A DNA stretch of 64,000 nt from CALVZT01 sp964368755 (GTDB lineage Bacteria; Bacillota; Clostridia; Christensenellales; UBA1242). How positions within the stretch are numbered: the stretch's first letter is position 1; each line of letters begins with the position of its first letter. This document shows positions 52,849-61,728 of the stretch, piece by piece. Under the pieces are notes generated by a model. It was not told the DNA's origin, did not search any database, and saw only the letters and a list, made by a program, of their open reading frames with translations. The stretch spans positions 41,844 to 105,843 of the forward strand of contig CAYJCR010000004.1 of NCBI GenBank assembly GCA_964368755.1. Reading direction: 5' to 3'. Both the position numbers and the translations under genes were made by a program.

Positions 52849-53973
52849 TTATTTCCTTTTGTCATTCATTGCAAGCAGTTTGTTGATCTCTTCAACTATA
52901 GCTTTGCCTGCAATATCTATTTCATCATTTGTATTATATTTGCCAAAACTTATCCTGATAGAACCTAATATCTCACTCTTTGTCCTACCGATATTGTGTA
53001 AAGTACGATTTTCTATCTTTGATGAAGAACATGCCGAGCCTGTGCCAATGATTATGTCATGACTCTCTAGCGCATGTACAAGTGTCTCTCCACGTATTCC
53101 ATCAATGCTGAGGCTAAGAATATATGGACTACCATTACCATTGACAATGACTTTGTCTCCAAGATTGTCAATAATATGGCTCAATAATCTACCTTTTAAT
53201 GTCTTTATATATTCACTATCGTATTTTTGTATAACTTCGCCAAAAGCCATTATGCCGGAGATATTCTCTGTACCAGAACGCAAACCTTTCTCTTGCCCAC
53301 CACCAAAAACTATATTTTTGATATTGAGATTGGGTCTAATAACCAATGCTCCAACACCTTTGGGGCCATATATCTTGTGTGCGCTTAGGCTACACATATC
53401 TACACCAGCACTTGCGAAGTTGAATGGTACTTTGCAAAAACCTTGTACTGCGTCAACATGAAATATTGCATTAGGAGACTTCTTTCTAATAAGTCTTGAT
53501 ATCCTTGCTATATCATTAATAGCTCCTGTCTCATTACTTACTAGCATTGTTGATACAAATCCGACTTGAGCATCTAGCATCTTATCTAGTTGGTCATAAT
53601 CTATCTCTCCATTGCTTTGCAAAGGAATACCTTGCACGTCTACTCCACGTTTGATAAGTTCAAGTGCGCAATTGTGTACCGATGGATGCTCGCCATCACC
53701 AAATAAGTATCTCTTGCCTCTCTGTACATTACTGCCAAATATCGCTAGATTGCTAGCTTCTGTTGCTCCACCAGTAAATACTACCTTGGTACCAATTGGT
53801 GCTCCAAGGATGTGTGTTATCTTATCACGTACGGTGGTTAATGCTGTCACAATATCACTACTCTTACCATACAAAGCTGATGGATTGAAGTACAACTCTG
53901 AGTTGTACTTCTCTATCATCTTATTAACAGTTGGCTCTACGCGAGTGGTTGCGGCATTATCTAAGTATATCAT
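52849..53973 (-). CDS. iscS: Cysteine desulfurase (IscS/NifS family)
   Basis: This PLP enzyme removes sulfur from cysteine as a protein-bound persulfide. The 374-residue protein begins MIYLDNAATTRVEP and has GGATEASNLAIFG, GDGEHPSVHN (the His above PLP), SLSAHKIYGPKGVGALV with the Schiff-base Lys, GGGQEKGLRSGTEN, and the persulfide loop GTGSACSSSKIENR carrying the active Cys. It is followed 4 nt later by thiI, so it probably supplies tRNA thiolation; this pairing is called nifZ-thiI in Bacillus. AAGGAAG precedes the ATG. Confidence 0.95.
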   Translation of the reverse strand: MIYLDNAATTRVEPTVNKMIEKYNSELYFNPSALYGKSSDIVTALTTVRDKITHILGAPIGTKVVFTGGATEASNLAIFGSNVQRGKRYLFGDGEHPSVHNCALELIKRGVDVQGIPLQSNGEIDYDQLDKMLDAQVGFVSTMLVSNETGAINDIARISRLIRKKSPNAIFHVDAVQGFCKVPFNFASAGVDMCSLSAHKIYGPKGVGALVIRPNLNIKNIVFGGGQEKGLRSGTENISGIMAFGEVIQKYDSEYIKTLKGRLLSHIIDNLGDKVIVNGNGSPYILSLSIDGIRGETLVHALESHDIIIGTGSACSSSKIENRTLHNIGRTKSEILGSIRISFGKYNTNDEIDIAGKAIVEEINKLLAMNDKRK

Positions 53974-53984
53974 ATTAACTTCCT

Positions 53985-56351
53985 TTATCTTAGGACAATG
54001 TTATTAGACTTCATATGATTAATAAGTCTTGTTGAGAACTTCTCAATCTCTTCACTAGTCAAAGTATGGTCGTTAGAAGATATTGTGTATGCAAATGTAT
54101 AACTACGTTTGTTAGGCAATACTTGGTCATTCTCATATATATCTTTGAGAGAATATGCCATATTGTACTTCGCTCTGAATAGGTCAAGGCATCTGATTAT
54201 CTCACCATACTCCATTGATTTGTCTGCAACGAAGTTGAAGTCAAGATCAACAGCTTGATATTTGGATATAGGTTTGATTTTTGCAATCTTCTCTTCAAGA
54301 GCACATAGATTAGCAAAGTCAAGTTCTAACACACAAACATTGAATCTCTTGTCTATAACAATAGATGGGTGCAAGTTACCCATGGTGCCGATTGTAGTAT
54401 TGTTGGATGTAAGAGTACAACTATTGACTGGGTGTAAGTTCTTATTATCAGATCCAGTAACGAAGTCTACTTGTGTACAAGTAACGGTCTTACATATATT
54501 CAAAACAATATTTTTTAAGCCAAAGTACATATCTTTGATACTCTTTGTAGTAGATGCTAAGAGTATAGTCAAATGCTTCTGTTCGATTGAAGTCTTATCT
54601 TCATTGAGTCCAGATATTACTCTGCCGATCTCGAATATTCCGATGTCATTATATGAGTTCTTGTTCTCCTCAAAGAACTTGAGCATCGTTGGTATCATAG
54701 AACTTCTGATGCCAGATTGTCCACTATTGGAGCTATCAACAAGATTGACATAACTTGGAGAATATATTCCATATGTTTTATTAAAATCGACATAGTTCCA
54801 TAGATAAGAATGTACTTCATTGAGTCCGAACTTCTCTGCTAGAAGACATTTTGTCTGATACTCACAAGTCAACTCTTTACTTTGCATTACAGGAGTTGTC
54901 ATAGATTGTATACTTGTTGGCTTGATATTATCATAGCCATACATTCTTGCTACTTCTTCTACAAGGTCTTCTTTGATAGATATATCTTTGGTTGCTCTGA
55001 ATGATGGAACAGTAACAACTATCTCAGAGCCTTTTTTCTCTACTCCGAACTCTAAGGATTTGAGTACTTCGATGATATCATTCTCTTCAATACTGATACC
55101 TGTACGTCTTGCAATAAAGTCAGCAGTAATACTAATAACTCGCTCTGGATATCTGTATGTGTACACATCAGCAAGGCTTGATACAACCTTGATACCGCTA
55201 TCAATATTCTTCAATAGATATAAGAATCTTCTAAGAGCAAGTACTGTTAACTCTGGATCAAGTGATTTCTCATACCTAAGTGATGAATCAGTTCTGAGTC
55301 CAACAGCAATAGATGTCTTACGGATAGATGCTGAGTCGAATGTTGCTGACTCAAGTAATAGCGATGAAGTCTCTTCTGTTATTCCACTTAGCATTCCACC
55401 TTTGACACCAGCTATCGCAACAGGTTGTCTTTGCTCATCAGCAATAAGTATAGAACCTTCTGGAATATCGTGTTTTTCGCCCTCCAAAGTAAGTAATTGG
55501 TCTTTTGGCTTATTGGTTATGACGTTGACACATGATACTACTTTGTGGTCAAATGCGTGCATTGGTTGACCAACTTCATACATAAGATAATTGGTAAGAT
55601 CTGCAAGGAGATTGATATCTCTCTGCCCGATATAGTTGAGTCTTATCTTCATTGTCATAGGAGACACTTTGACATTAACATTGTCTACTGCAATAGCACT
55701 ATATCTAAAGCAGTTCTTGTCCTCTACGTTGACTTTGATTTTGTTCAAACTGTTGTATTGAGACAAGTCCTCTAGTTGCAAAGGCTTGAGTTTGCGTCCG
55801 AATATTGCAGCAAGTTCTCTTGCATGACCATAATGTCCCCACAAGTCAGGTCGATTGGTAAGAGATTTGTTATCAATATCGATAATAATATCATCTATTG
55901 GCCAATATTCTTTGATGTCTTGACCAATAACGACCTTGTCTTTGACGTCGATAATACCAGTATCGTCAGACCCAATGCCAAGTTCGTCTTCGGCACAGCA
56001 CATACCATAGCTATCAACTCCAGCAAGTCTTGCTTTGCTAATCTTGTGTCCACACACTTTGCCACCAATAGTTGCAAGTGCTGTTATCATACCTTCTCTA
56101 ACATTCGGAGCACCACAAACAATCTGGACAACTTCATCACCCTTGTCGACTCTCAAAATATGAAGTTTTTGAGAATCTGGATGCGCTTTTACTTCCAATA
56201 TTTTGGCGAATACAACACCAGTAGTGTCTTGCCCTTTGTGTATTATTTCTTCTATTTCTGCTGTACTTAGAATATATCTTTTGACTATCTCATCGGTACT
56301 GATACCATCTAAGTCAACGAAATCTTTAATCCAATTAAGTGATAATAACAT
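53985..56351 (-). CDS. pheT: Phenylalanyl-tRNA synthetase beta subunit
   Basis: PheT forms the tetramer with PheS. The 788-residue protein has the N-terminal EMAP/tRNA-binding domain (VVFAKILEVKAHPDSQKLHILRVD, shown as AKILEVKAHPDSQKL), the B3/B4 editing domain, B5 (RTGISIEENDIIEVLKSLEFGVE) with the catalytic-like core (EDLVEEVARMYGYDNI), and the C-terminal anticodon-binding FDX domain (KYQAVDLDFNFVADKSMEYGEI). TAAGGAG precedes the ATG, 11 nt after pheS. Confidence 0.97.
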   Translation of the reverse strand: MLLSLNWIKDFVDLDGISTDEIVKRYILSTAEIEEIIHKGQDTTGVVFAKILEVKAHPDSQKLHILRVDKGDEVVQIVCGAPNVREGMITALATIGGKVCGHKISKARLAGVDSYGMCCAEDELGIGSDDTGIIDVKDKVVIGQDIKEYWPIDDIIIDIDNKSLTNRPDLWGHYGHARELAAIFGRKLKPLQLEDLSQYNSLNKIKVNVEDKNCFRYSAIAVDNVNVKVSPMTMKIRLNYIGQRDINLLADLTNYLMYEVGQPMHAFDHKVVSCVNVITNKPKDQLLTLEGEKHDIPEGSILIADEQRQPVAIAGVKGGMLSGITEETSSLLLESATFDSASIRKTSIAVGLRTDSSLRYEKSLDPELTVLALRRFLYLLKNIDSGIKVVSSLADVYTYRYPERVISITADFIARRTGISIEENDIIEVLKSLEFGVEKKGSEIVVTVPSFRATKDISIKEDLVEEVARMYGYDNIKPTSIQSMTTPVMQSKELTCEYQTKCLLAEKFGLNEVHSYLWNYVDFNKTYGIYSPSYVNLVDSSNSGQSGIRSSMIPTMLKFFEENKNSYNDIGIFEIGRVISGLNEDKTSIEQKHLTILLASTTKSIKDMYFGLKNIVLNICKTVTCTQVDFVTGSDNKNLHPVNSCTLTSNNTTIGTMGNLHPSIVIDKRFNVCVLELDFANLCALEEKIAKIKPISKYQAVDLDFNFVADKSMEYGEIIRCLDLFRAKYNMAYSLKDIYENDQVLPNKRSYTFAYTISSNDHTLTSEEIEKFSTRLINHMKSNNIVLR

Positions 56352-56362
56352 TATTTTTCTCC

Positions 56363-57391
56363 TTACTTTAATCCGAATTGTTTGAGAAGCTTCAAGTTGC
56401 CACTATTGAGCAATCTTATATCGTTGAGATTGCCTCTCATCATTACGAGCCTATCATATCCTAACCCAAAAGCAAAACCACTGTACTTCTCTGGGTCAAG
56501 ACCACCCATACGCAAAACATTCGGATGAATCATACCACATGGGCACAACTCTACCCAACCACTTTGTTTGCATACAGAACAACCTTTGCCACCACAGAAT
56601 GTACAAGTTGCGTCCAATTCAAACCCTGGTTCAACGAATGGGAAGAAACCAGGTCTGAGTCTGACCTTAACATCTTTTTTGAATATAAGAGATAGCATCT
56701 CTTTCATAAAATATATCAAGTTGGCAACCGATACATCTTTGTCGACAACCATACCTTCAATCTGGAAGAATGTGTTCTCGTGCGAATGGTCAAGCGCTTC
56801 ATTACGGAAGCATCTGCCTGGGAATATAGCCTTAAAAGGACCATTATACTTCCTTATAATTCTATTCTGTGCAGCAGAAGTCTGAGTCTTGAGCAATTCC
56901 CCATTATCCAACCAAAAAGTATCTTGCATATCTCTTGCAGGATGGTTCTTTGGTACATTAACAGAATCAAAGTTGTTATACTCGCTCTCTATCTCTCTAC
57001 CATCTTCTATGCAAAATCCCATACTAACGAAGATGTCCTCTATCTCTTTCTGAATGATTGTTCGTGGGTGAAGAGAGCCAATGCACTCATCTACTGGTAA
57101 CGTGATATCAATCTTCTCTGATTTGTTGATTGTCTCTTCGATTGCTTTGAGTTCAAAACTTTGTTTCATAAGCTTGAGGGAGTCTTCAATCTTGTCTTTG
57201 ATACTATTGACAAGTTGTCCCATCTCACGTTTTTGCTCATTAGGGACATCTCTTAACATTGGCATTACTTGTGTGATCTGTCCTTTCTTGCCAAGATATT
57301 CAACCCTTAGTTTCTCCAAACTATCAGCATCGGTAGTTTTTGCAATCTCTTCTTCGAATGATTTTGCTATTTGTTCTAGTTTTGCTTTCAT
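56363..57391 (-). CDS. pheS: Phenylalanyl-tRNA synthetase alpha subunit
   Basis: PheS is the catalytic subunit. In 342 residues it has an N-terminal coiled coil (about 1-80), LHPRTIIQKEIEDIFVSMGF, FDSVNVPKNHPARDMQDTFWL (motif 1 region), AIFPGRCFRNEALDHSHENTFFQIEG (motif 2) and a C-terminal GFAFGLGYDRLVMMR (motif 3). There is also a zinc-ribbon-like CTFCGGKGCSVCKQSGW. AAAGGAAAGG precedes the ATG. A Phe T-box leader controls the pheS-pheT operon. Confidence 0.97.
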   Translation of the reverse strand: MKAKLEQIAKSFEEEIAKTTDADSLEKLRVEYLGKKGQITQVMPMLRDVPNEQKREMGQLVNSIKDKIEDSLKLMKQSFELKAIEETINKSEKIDITLPVDECIGSLHPRTIIQKEIEDIFVSMGFCIEDGREIESEYNNFDSVNVPKNHPARDMQDTFWLDNGELLKTQTSAAQNRIIRKYNGPFKAIFPGRCFRNEALDHSHENTFFQIEGMVVDKDVSVANLIYFMKEMLSLIFKKDVKVRLRPGFFPFVEPGFELDATCTFCGGKGCSVCKQSGWVELCPCGMIHPNVLRMGGLDPEKYSGFAFGLGYDRLVMMRGNLNDIRLLNSGNLKLLKQFGLK

Positions 57392-57424
57392 TTTGTCCTT
57401 TCCTTTATATTATTATTGATGATA

Positions 57425-57684
57425 CTTTTTCAATAAAAAAGCCCATACATTCTACTGTATGGGACGAAAAATTCTTTCCGTGGTACCACCCAAATTATTA
57501 CTTGTTAGTCCCAAGCAATCACTTGTTAAGTTATAACGGAACTACCGCTGTATCCTACTACTATTTCAGCACAGAGCCTAAAAAGTGAATTCGTAGATAT
57601 TCTCATTAAGTAACCTTCCAGCTAACAAGTCACTCTCTCTGTAAGTCGAATATTCTATTACTAGTCTTTTATTATCGCCTTTAT
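57425..57684 (-). promoter_or_regulatory. T-box leader of pheS-pheT, Phe specifier
   Basis: On the minus strand the T-box core GGGTGGTACCACGG (57491-57478) fits AGGGUGGNACCGCG. Stem I carries AGAGAGAGTGAC, and the sequence ACGAATTCACTTT offers TTC (57589-57587) as a Phe specifier codon. A terminator (CCCATAC/GTATGGG with CTTTTTT, 57463-57431) precedes pheS. Uncharged tRNA-Phe should stabilise the antiterminator. Confidence 0.93.
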
Positions 57685-57690
57685 GACTAA

Positions 57691-57719
57691 GTAATATCAC
57701 AGTGTGGTGTTTTTGTCAA
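57691..57719 (-). promoter_or_regulatory. SigA-type promoter of the pheS-pheT T-box unit
   Basis: On the minus strand TTGACA (57719-57714), 17 bp, TATTAC (57696-57691), with TGA giving an extended -10. Confidence 0.75.
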
Positions 57720-57734
57720 CTAGATAATCGACAT

Positions 57735-58403
57735 TTAACTTCTATCAGGTATCAAATCCATCATATCGCCCAACGAATTGGAGTTAAGGTAGACTTCTGG
57801 CACTTTGCCAATAATAATACTCTCGCAGATCAATAATTGATTGGCTGTTTCTATCTTCTTGTTTGCTATAGGCAAGACAACATTGACAATAGAATCAATA
57901 TTGACATATATTTTGTGTATTGTCTGATTGATGCCTGCTGCTTTGAACTCCGATAGATAAGAACATTGTATTGCTCCGATCGGCAAGAGCCTAAGTTTGA
58001 TATCTGGCCCCCTACCCATGAATACTGGCAATCCAGTAAATGATCCAAGAGGTATATTTATACCTTGTGAGCCTATTATCTCAAGCTTAGATTGGCTTGT
58101 CCTTGCAAGGTCACGCGTAAGTTGATTGATGATAATAGAGTTGGCTTGTATGAGGACTATCTCACCATCGCTATTAGTGGATATTGTGATAAGTTCATCA
58201 TAAATATTTTTGCTAGCCAATACTTCTGTTACTGCACTAGTCACGGCTTTTGCAGATAAAGACTTAACTTTGGACTCGCTTATTGATAGTATTATTGGAT
58301 TGACAACATAATTAAAATAGGCAAATATACTACTGCAAACAATCACAACAATAATTAGCAGTATTATTACAAGTTTTTTCTTTGATTTTTTGCAATATCT
58401 CAT
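57735..58403 (-). CDS. yunB: Sporulation protein YunB-like
   Basis: This is a membrane-anchored protein of the YunB family, needed in Bacillus for normal spore formation and made in the mother cell. The 222-residue protein has a basic start (MRYCKKSKKK), a membrane segment (about 10-33), then the extracytoplasmic domain with NPIILSISESKVKSLSAKAV, GSFTGLPVFMGRGPDIKLRLLPIG and the family end GKVPEVYLN. It lies downstream of spoVAE, which agrees. There is no Shine-Dalgarno sequence; CATATATT, usable as a sigma-E or sigma-A -10, ends 6 nt before the ATG. Confidence 0.87.
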   Translation of the reverse strand: MRYCKKSKKKLVIILLIIVVIVCSSIFAYFNYVVNPIILSISESKVKSLSAKAVTSAVTEVLASKNIYDELITISTNSDGEIVLIQANSIIINQLTRDLARTSQSKLEIIGSQGINIPLGSFTGLPVFMGRGPDIKLRLLPIGAIQCSYLSEFKAAGINQTIHKIYVNIDSIVNVVLPIANKKIETANQLLICESIIIGKVPEVYLNSNSLGDMMDLIPDRS

Positions 58404-58409
58404 ATATCA

Positions 58410-58417
58410 AATATATG
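58410..58417 (-). promoter_or_regulatory. Candidate -10 of yunB, 6 nt before its ATG
   Basis: CATATATT on the minus strand (58417-58410) matches the sigma-E -10 CATACANT at 7/8 and contains TATATT. A weak -35 (GTATTTT) lies 15 bp upstream. The ATG follows after TGATAT. Confidence 0.45.
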
Positions 58418-58444
58418 TTATTGCTATTATCAAAAATACCTTTG

Positions 58445-58807
58445 TTAAGACTTTTTGCTACGTGCTTTGAATATTATTGCGAACACAAAAGCAAAGAACA
58501 TCGCAGCTGCTATTCCACCAGCCGTTGCTGTAAGCCCACCTTTAAGAACCCCAAGTATTCCTTGAGTCTTTGCCCCATCAATAGCACCCTTGGCTATACT
58601 GGCTCCAAATCCTACTATTGGGACTGTGATACCAGATTTTGCGAAGTTTTTGATAGGTTCGAATATTTGTGCCGCTTCAAGGAGAACTCCAATGAGCAAA
58701 AATAGTACTAGTATTCTTGCAGATGTCATTCTAGTCCTAACAATCAATATCTGTCCTATTAGACAGACTGCTCCACCTATGCCAAATACAATAAGATAAG
58801 TTACCAT
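58445..58807 (-). CDS. spoVAE: Stage V sporulation protein AE (SpoVAE)
   Basis: SpoVAE is a membrane component of the SpoVA channel that loads dipicolinic acid into the spore and releases it in germination. The 120-residue protein has three or four membrane segments (YLIVFGIGGAVCLIGQILI, then LVLFLLIGVLLEAA, and a C-terminal ATAGGIAAAMFFAFVFAIIF) and the conserved ITVPIVGFGASIAKG. It follows spoVAD with AAGGAA upstream, the last gene of a three-gene spoVAC-AD-AE set. Confidence 0.93.
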   Translation of the reverse strand: MVTYLIVFGIGGAVCLIGQILIVRTRMTSARILVLFLLIGVLLEAAQIFEPIKNFAKSGITVPIVGFGASIAKGAIDGAKTQGILGVLKGGLTATAGGIAAAMFFAFVFAIIFKARSKKS

Positions 58808-59818
58808 TTAATTTCCTTTTTCTATAACAATTGCATGTGATACTCCAGGGATTGTCTCTCCCTGTTGCGATGATAATGGGCTGAGAAGCGCCCCTGTTGC
58901 CATAAAAATCACTTTCTTGTATTCGCCTTCAGAGAGTTTTTTTAACACATATGAGTTGAATACAACGGCGCTACAGCCACAACCACTTCCTCCCATAAAA
59001 GCCTTTTGAGTATTAGAGAAGATAAGATGCCCGCAATCTCTATAATTATCTACGCCCTTATAACCTTCTTGCTCTAACAAGTCCAATAATAATTCTCCTC
59101 CGAGTTTGCCCAAATCTCCTGTAACAATCAGATCATAATCAGAAGGTTTGGTGCCGGTATCTTTGAATAGCCTTACCAAAGTATCTGCTGCAGATGGTGC
59201 CATAGCAGCGCCCATATTGTTGACATCATTGATGCCATAATCAGTTACTTTGCCGAATGTTACATTCACAATCTTGGGACCATTGCCACTATTTGATACT
59301 ATCGAGCACCCTGACCCAGTTACAGTCCATTGTGAAGTTGGTGGCCTTTGGCAACCAAGTTCCAATGGATACCTAAACTGTCTTTCTGCTGTCGAAAAAT
59401 GACTTGATGTGCTACATGAGACATTATTAGCAACTCCACCAGCAACCAGACAAGAACCAAGTGCCAAAGACATTGACATAGTAGAGCAAGCGCCGAAGAC
59501 TCCAATAAAGCTCGTATTTAGATCTCGTGCTACGAAACTAGAAGATATTATTTGGTCAAGAAGATCTCCACTTATCATGAAATCTATCTGATTGACGTCA
59601 AGTCCAGATTTGCGTATAGCACCACGAATAGCCTTCTCCAAGAATATTCTTTCTGCTTTTTCATATGTTTTTTCTCCACAATCATCTGTACTTAATATTT
59701 CATCAAAATAACTAGATAATTTGCTTCCCCTTTCCTTTGGTCCTACAACAGCATATCCTGATATTATCATAGGAGCCTTTTCATTAAAAAAGATTGTCCC
59801 ACCCTTTTTCTCAACCAT
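58808..59818 (-). CDS. spoVAD: Stage V sporulation protein AD (SpoVAD)
   Basis: SpoVAD is the thiolase-fold, dipicolinic-acid-binding subunit of the SpoVA complex. I place the start at ATG 59818 (MVEKKGGTIFFNEKAP, 336 residues), in an ATGA overlap with the spoVAC stop; the longer frame from 59917 lies inside spoVAC. Hallmarks are KAPMIISGYAVVGPKERGSKLSS, DLLDQIISSSF, GVFGACSTMSMSL, SSHFSTAERQFRYPLELGCQRPPTSQWTVTGSG (shortened here to FRYPLELGCQRPPTSQWTVT) and GGSGCGCSAVV. The catalytic thiolase residues are not expected in this family. Confidence 0.95.
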   Translation of the reverse strand: MVEKKGGTIFFNEKAPMIISGYAVVGPKERGSKLSSYFDEILSTDDCGEKTYEKAERIFLEKAIRGAIRKSGLDVNQIDFMISGDLLDQIISSSFVARDLNTSFIGVFGACSTMSMSLALGSCLVAGGVANNVSCSTSSHFSTAERQFRYPLELGCQRPPTSQWTVTGSGCSIVSNSGNGPKIVNVTFGKVTDYGINDVNNMGAAMAPSAADTLVRLFKDTGTKPSDYDLIVTGDLGKLGGELLLDLLEQEGYKGVDNYRDCGHLIFSNTQKAFMGGSGCGCSAVVFNSYVLKKLSEGEYKKVIFMATGALLSPLSSQQGETIPGVSHAIVIEKGN

Positions 59819-60273
59819 CAGAATAACCCCACTATTAGATATATAGTTCCAACAATTACGCTCGACACGACTCCACTGACAATAACGGGTCCTGCGATAA
59901 CGAACATCTTGGCACATAGTCCAAATATTAGCCCTTCATTCTTAAACTCCATAGCAGGACTGGCAATGGAGTTAGAAAAGCCTGTAATAGGTATGATTGT
60001 ACCAGCTCCAGCTATAGCACCAATCCGATCGAATACTCCAATACCAGTCAATAATGCCGCTAAGAATATAAGTATTATGAGTACATAACTAGAAATACTC
60101 GTCTCTGCCATTGTTGGGAAAGCGAGTTTAAGCAGGTCCCCTATTCCTTGTCCAAGACAACAAATACCACCACCGAACAAAAACGCATATAACAGTGATG
60201 GAAAAAACTTTGTTTCTGGCAATCTGTTTTCAACATAAGCACAATATCTTTTGTTCCTTAACTCAAAGTTCAA
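59818..60273 (-). CDS. spoVAC: Stage V sporulation protein AC (SpoVAC)
   Basis: SpoVAC is the membrane channel subunit of the SpoVA complex. The 151-residue protein has four membrane segments (FFPSLLYAFLFGGGICCLGQ, ISSYVLIILIFLAALLTGIG and two more) with the conserved GAGTIIPITGFSNSIASPAMEFKNEG-type segment (GAGTIIPITGFSNSIASPA). The start is TTG at 60273: the near-perfect AAGGAGGTGA lies 4 nt upstream. I looked for a sigma-G promoter and found no convincing match. It is divergent from the lipoprotein gene. Confidence 0.95.
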   Translation of the reverse strand: MNFELRNKRYCAYVENRLPETKFFPSLLYAFLFGGGICCLGQGIGDLLKLAFPTMAETSISSYVLIILIFLAALLTGIGVFDRIGAIAGAGTIIPITGFSNSIASPAMEFKNEGLIFGLCAKMFVIAGPVIVSGVVSSVIVGTIYLIVGLF

Positions 60274-60401
60274 GTGCTCACCTCCTTGTTATGATAAAAA
60301 GTTTTGCCAAATCAAAAAAAAATAATCAAATAATTAAATATTTGAATATTTTTGTATCAACCTTATCAAACTACATAAGAAACCATTCACGGAGGTGTTT
60401 T

Positions 60402-61682
60402 ATGAAAAAAATATTAAGCGTCATGGCAATAGCTATTGTGGGAGTGCTATTGGTAGGATGTACTACGACAAATCAGAACATTAAAACGAACTTAAGATCA
60501 AATGTTGAGATGCTTCGAAATAGCATATCAAAGACAGCTACTTATAACTCAGCTCATCTTAGTATGCCAGAAGGAATGCAAGATATCAATGCTAACAAAG
60601 ATTATGCAGTAAGTGACGAGCAAGTCTATACCCAAGACTACCAAGAAGCCAAAGATGTTACCACAATCAATGATACTTCTGACAGTACCAAACCTGTAGT
60701 CACAGAGGAATATTCAAAGAATTATGTAGCAGATGACAACCTTCCAACTACAAGAGAATCAACTTCTGTATATAAACCAAGATATACAAGTACAACTACT
60801 GGCCCTGACCTTAACAATTATTTTGAAAGAGTACAAGACTTATATGCAATATGTAATGATACAAATTGTGCAAATAATATCTTAGAACAGTTGAAGAATA
60901 GCCTTACCGGCAAGTGTGATAATTGCCTAAATATTATCGATGCACTCAACCTTGCCAATCTATCCAATTCTCAATGTCAGCAGTTGTATGAGTATTGCAA
61001 CAAATTAAATAATTGTTGCCAAAATGTAGATAGTAACTGCTGTAATAGTTGTAATGCAGATACAGCCAATATTAGCAACCTTAAGAATAACTTTTCTGAG
61101 AATGTTGACGTATTATCTACAAAATACCTAAAAGTCCTCGATTGTATAGATTGTGATATCAATACAATGCAAGATTGTGATGATACATTAAGCGAGTTGT
61201 TAGACTATCTAGACGGCATATCCAATAGCAAAGTTTCGCAAACAAGATATAATACTCAACCAGTATTACCAAGACGAACAGAAAGCAAAAATTATCAACC
61301 AAAGTATTACAGAAGTTCTAAAGAATATGCTCCAAAGATATCTAACAAAGAATTAGCTGAGTTTACAAAAGATTCTACAAAGAATATGGATTCTTCCAAA
61401 GCAAATACTATCTCATCAACTCCTAGACAAACACAACATAATAACGAATTTGTATACAAAGATGTCTATGTTCCTACTCCACACACTACAGACAGTAATA
61501 AGCAAAATACGGTGTACACAACTGATGCTACAACTGTAAAAGATACTTCAACTACTGATTCTCAACCAAATATTGTTAGCGAGGATACTCAGACAGATAC
61601 AAAGACATTTTCTCGTAAGACTTCGATCAAAGATAATACAGAAGTGTTGAGTTCTTCTAAGTCAACTAACGTTAGAGCATAA
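60402..61682 (+). CDS. Cysteine-rich lipoprotein between spoIIA and spoVA
   Basis: I do not recognise the family. The start ATG 60402 has GGAGGTG 7 nt upstream; a longer frame from 60195 crosses spoVAC. The 426-residue protein has a lipoprotein signal peptide (MKKILSVMAIAIVGVLLVGC, lipobox Cys20). Residues about 149-258 hold 14 Cys, including GKCDNC, NNCCQNVDSNCCNSC and DCIDCD. Both flanks (about 60-140 and 260-426) are low-complexity, rich in Thr, Ser, Asn, Asp, Lys and Tyr. Its place between spoIIA and spoVA on the other strand suggests, but does not prove, a spore-envelope role. Confidence 0.88.
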   Translation: MKKILSVMAIAIVGVLLVGCTTTNQNIKTNLRSNVEMLRNSISKTATYNSAHLSMPEGMQDINANKDYAVSDEQVYTQDYQEAKDVTTINDTSDSTKPVVTEEYSKNYVADDNLPTTRESTSVYKPRYTSTTTGPDLNNYFERVQDLYAICNDTNCANNILEQLKNSLTGKCDNCLNIIDALNLANLSNSQCQQLYEYCNKLNNCCQNVDSNCCNSCNADTANISNLKNNFSENVDVLSTKYLKVLDCIDCDINTMQDCDDTLSELLDYLDGISNSKVSQTRYNTQPVLPRRTESKNYQPKYYRSSKEYAPKISNKELAEFTKDSTKNMDSSKANTISSTPRQTQHNNEFVYKDVYVPTPHTTDSNKQNTVYTTDATTVKDTSTTDSQPNIVSEDTQTDTKTFSRKTSIKDNTEVLSSSKSTNVRA

Positions 61683-61688
61683 ACAAAG

Positions 61689-61728
61689 AAATATCCAACC
61701 CTAAATCTCTGGGTCGGATATTTTTTGT
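61689..61728 (+). terminator. Terminator of the lipoprotein gene, overlapping the sigF end
   Basis: AATATCC-AA-CCC pairs with GGG-TC-GGATATT around a loop and is followed by a T-run on the plus strand. The sigF stop codon (61703-61701) lies in the loop, so the hairpin serves the convergent end of both genes. Confidence 0.82.

Noticed and set aside
60274..60401. Sigma-G or sigma-K promoters for spoVAC and the lipoprotein gene
   Set aside because: TGAATA-like and CATAA-like pieces exist but not at acceptable spacing on either strand.
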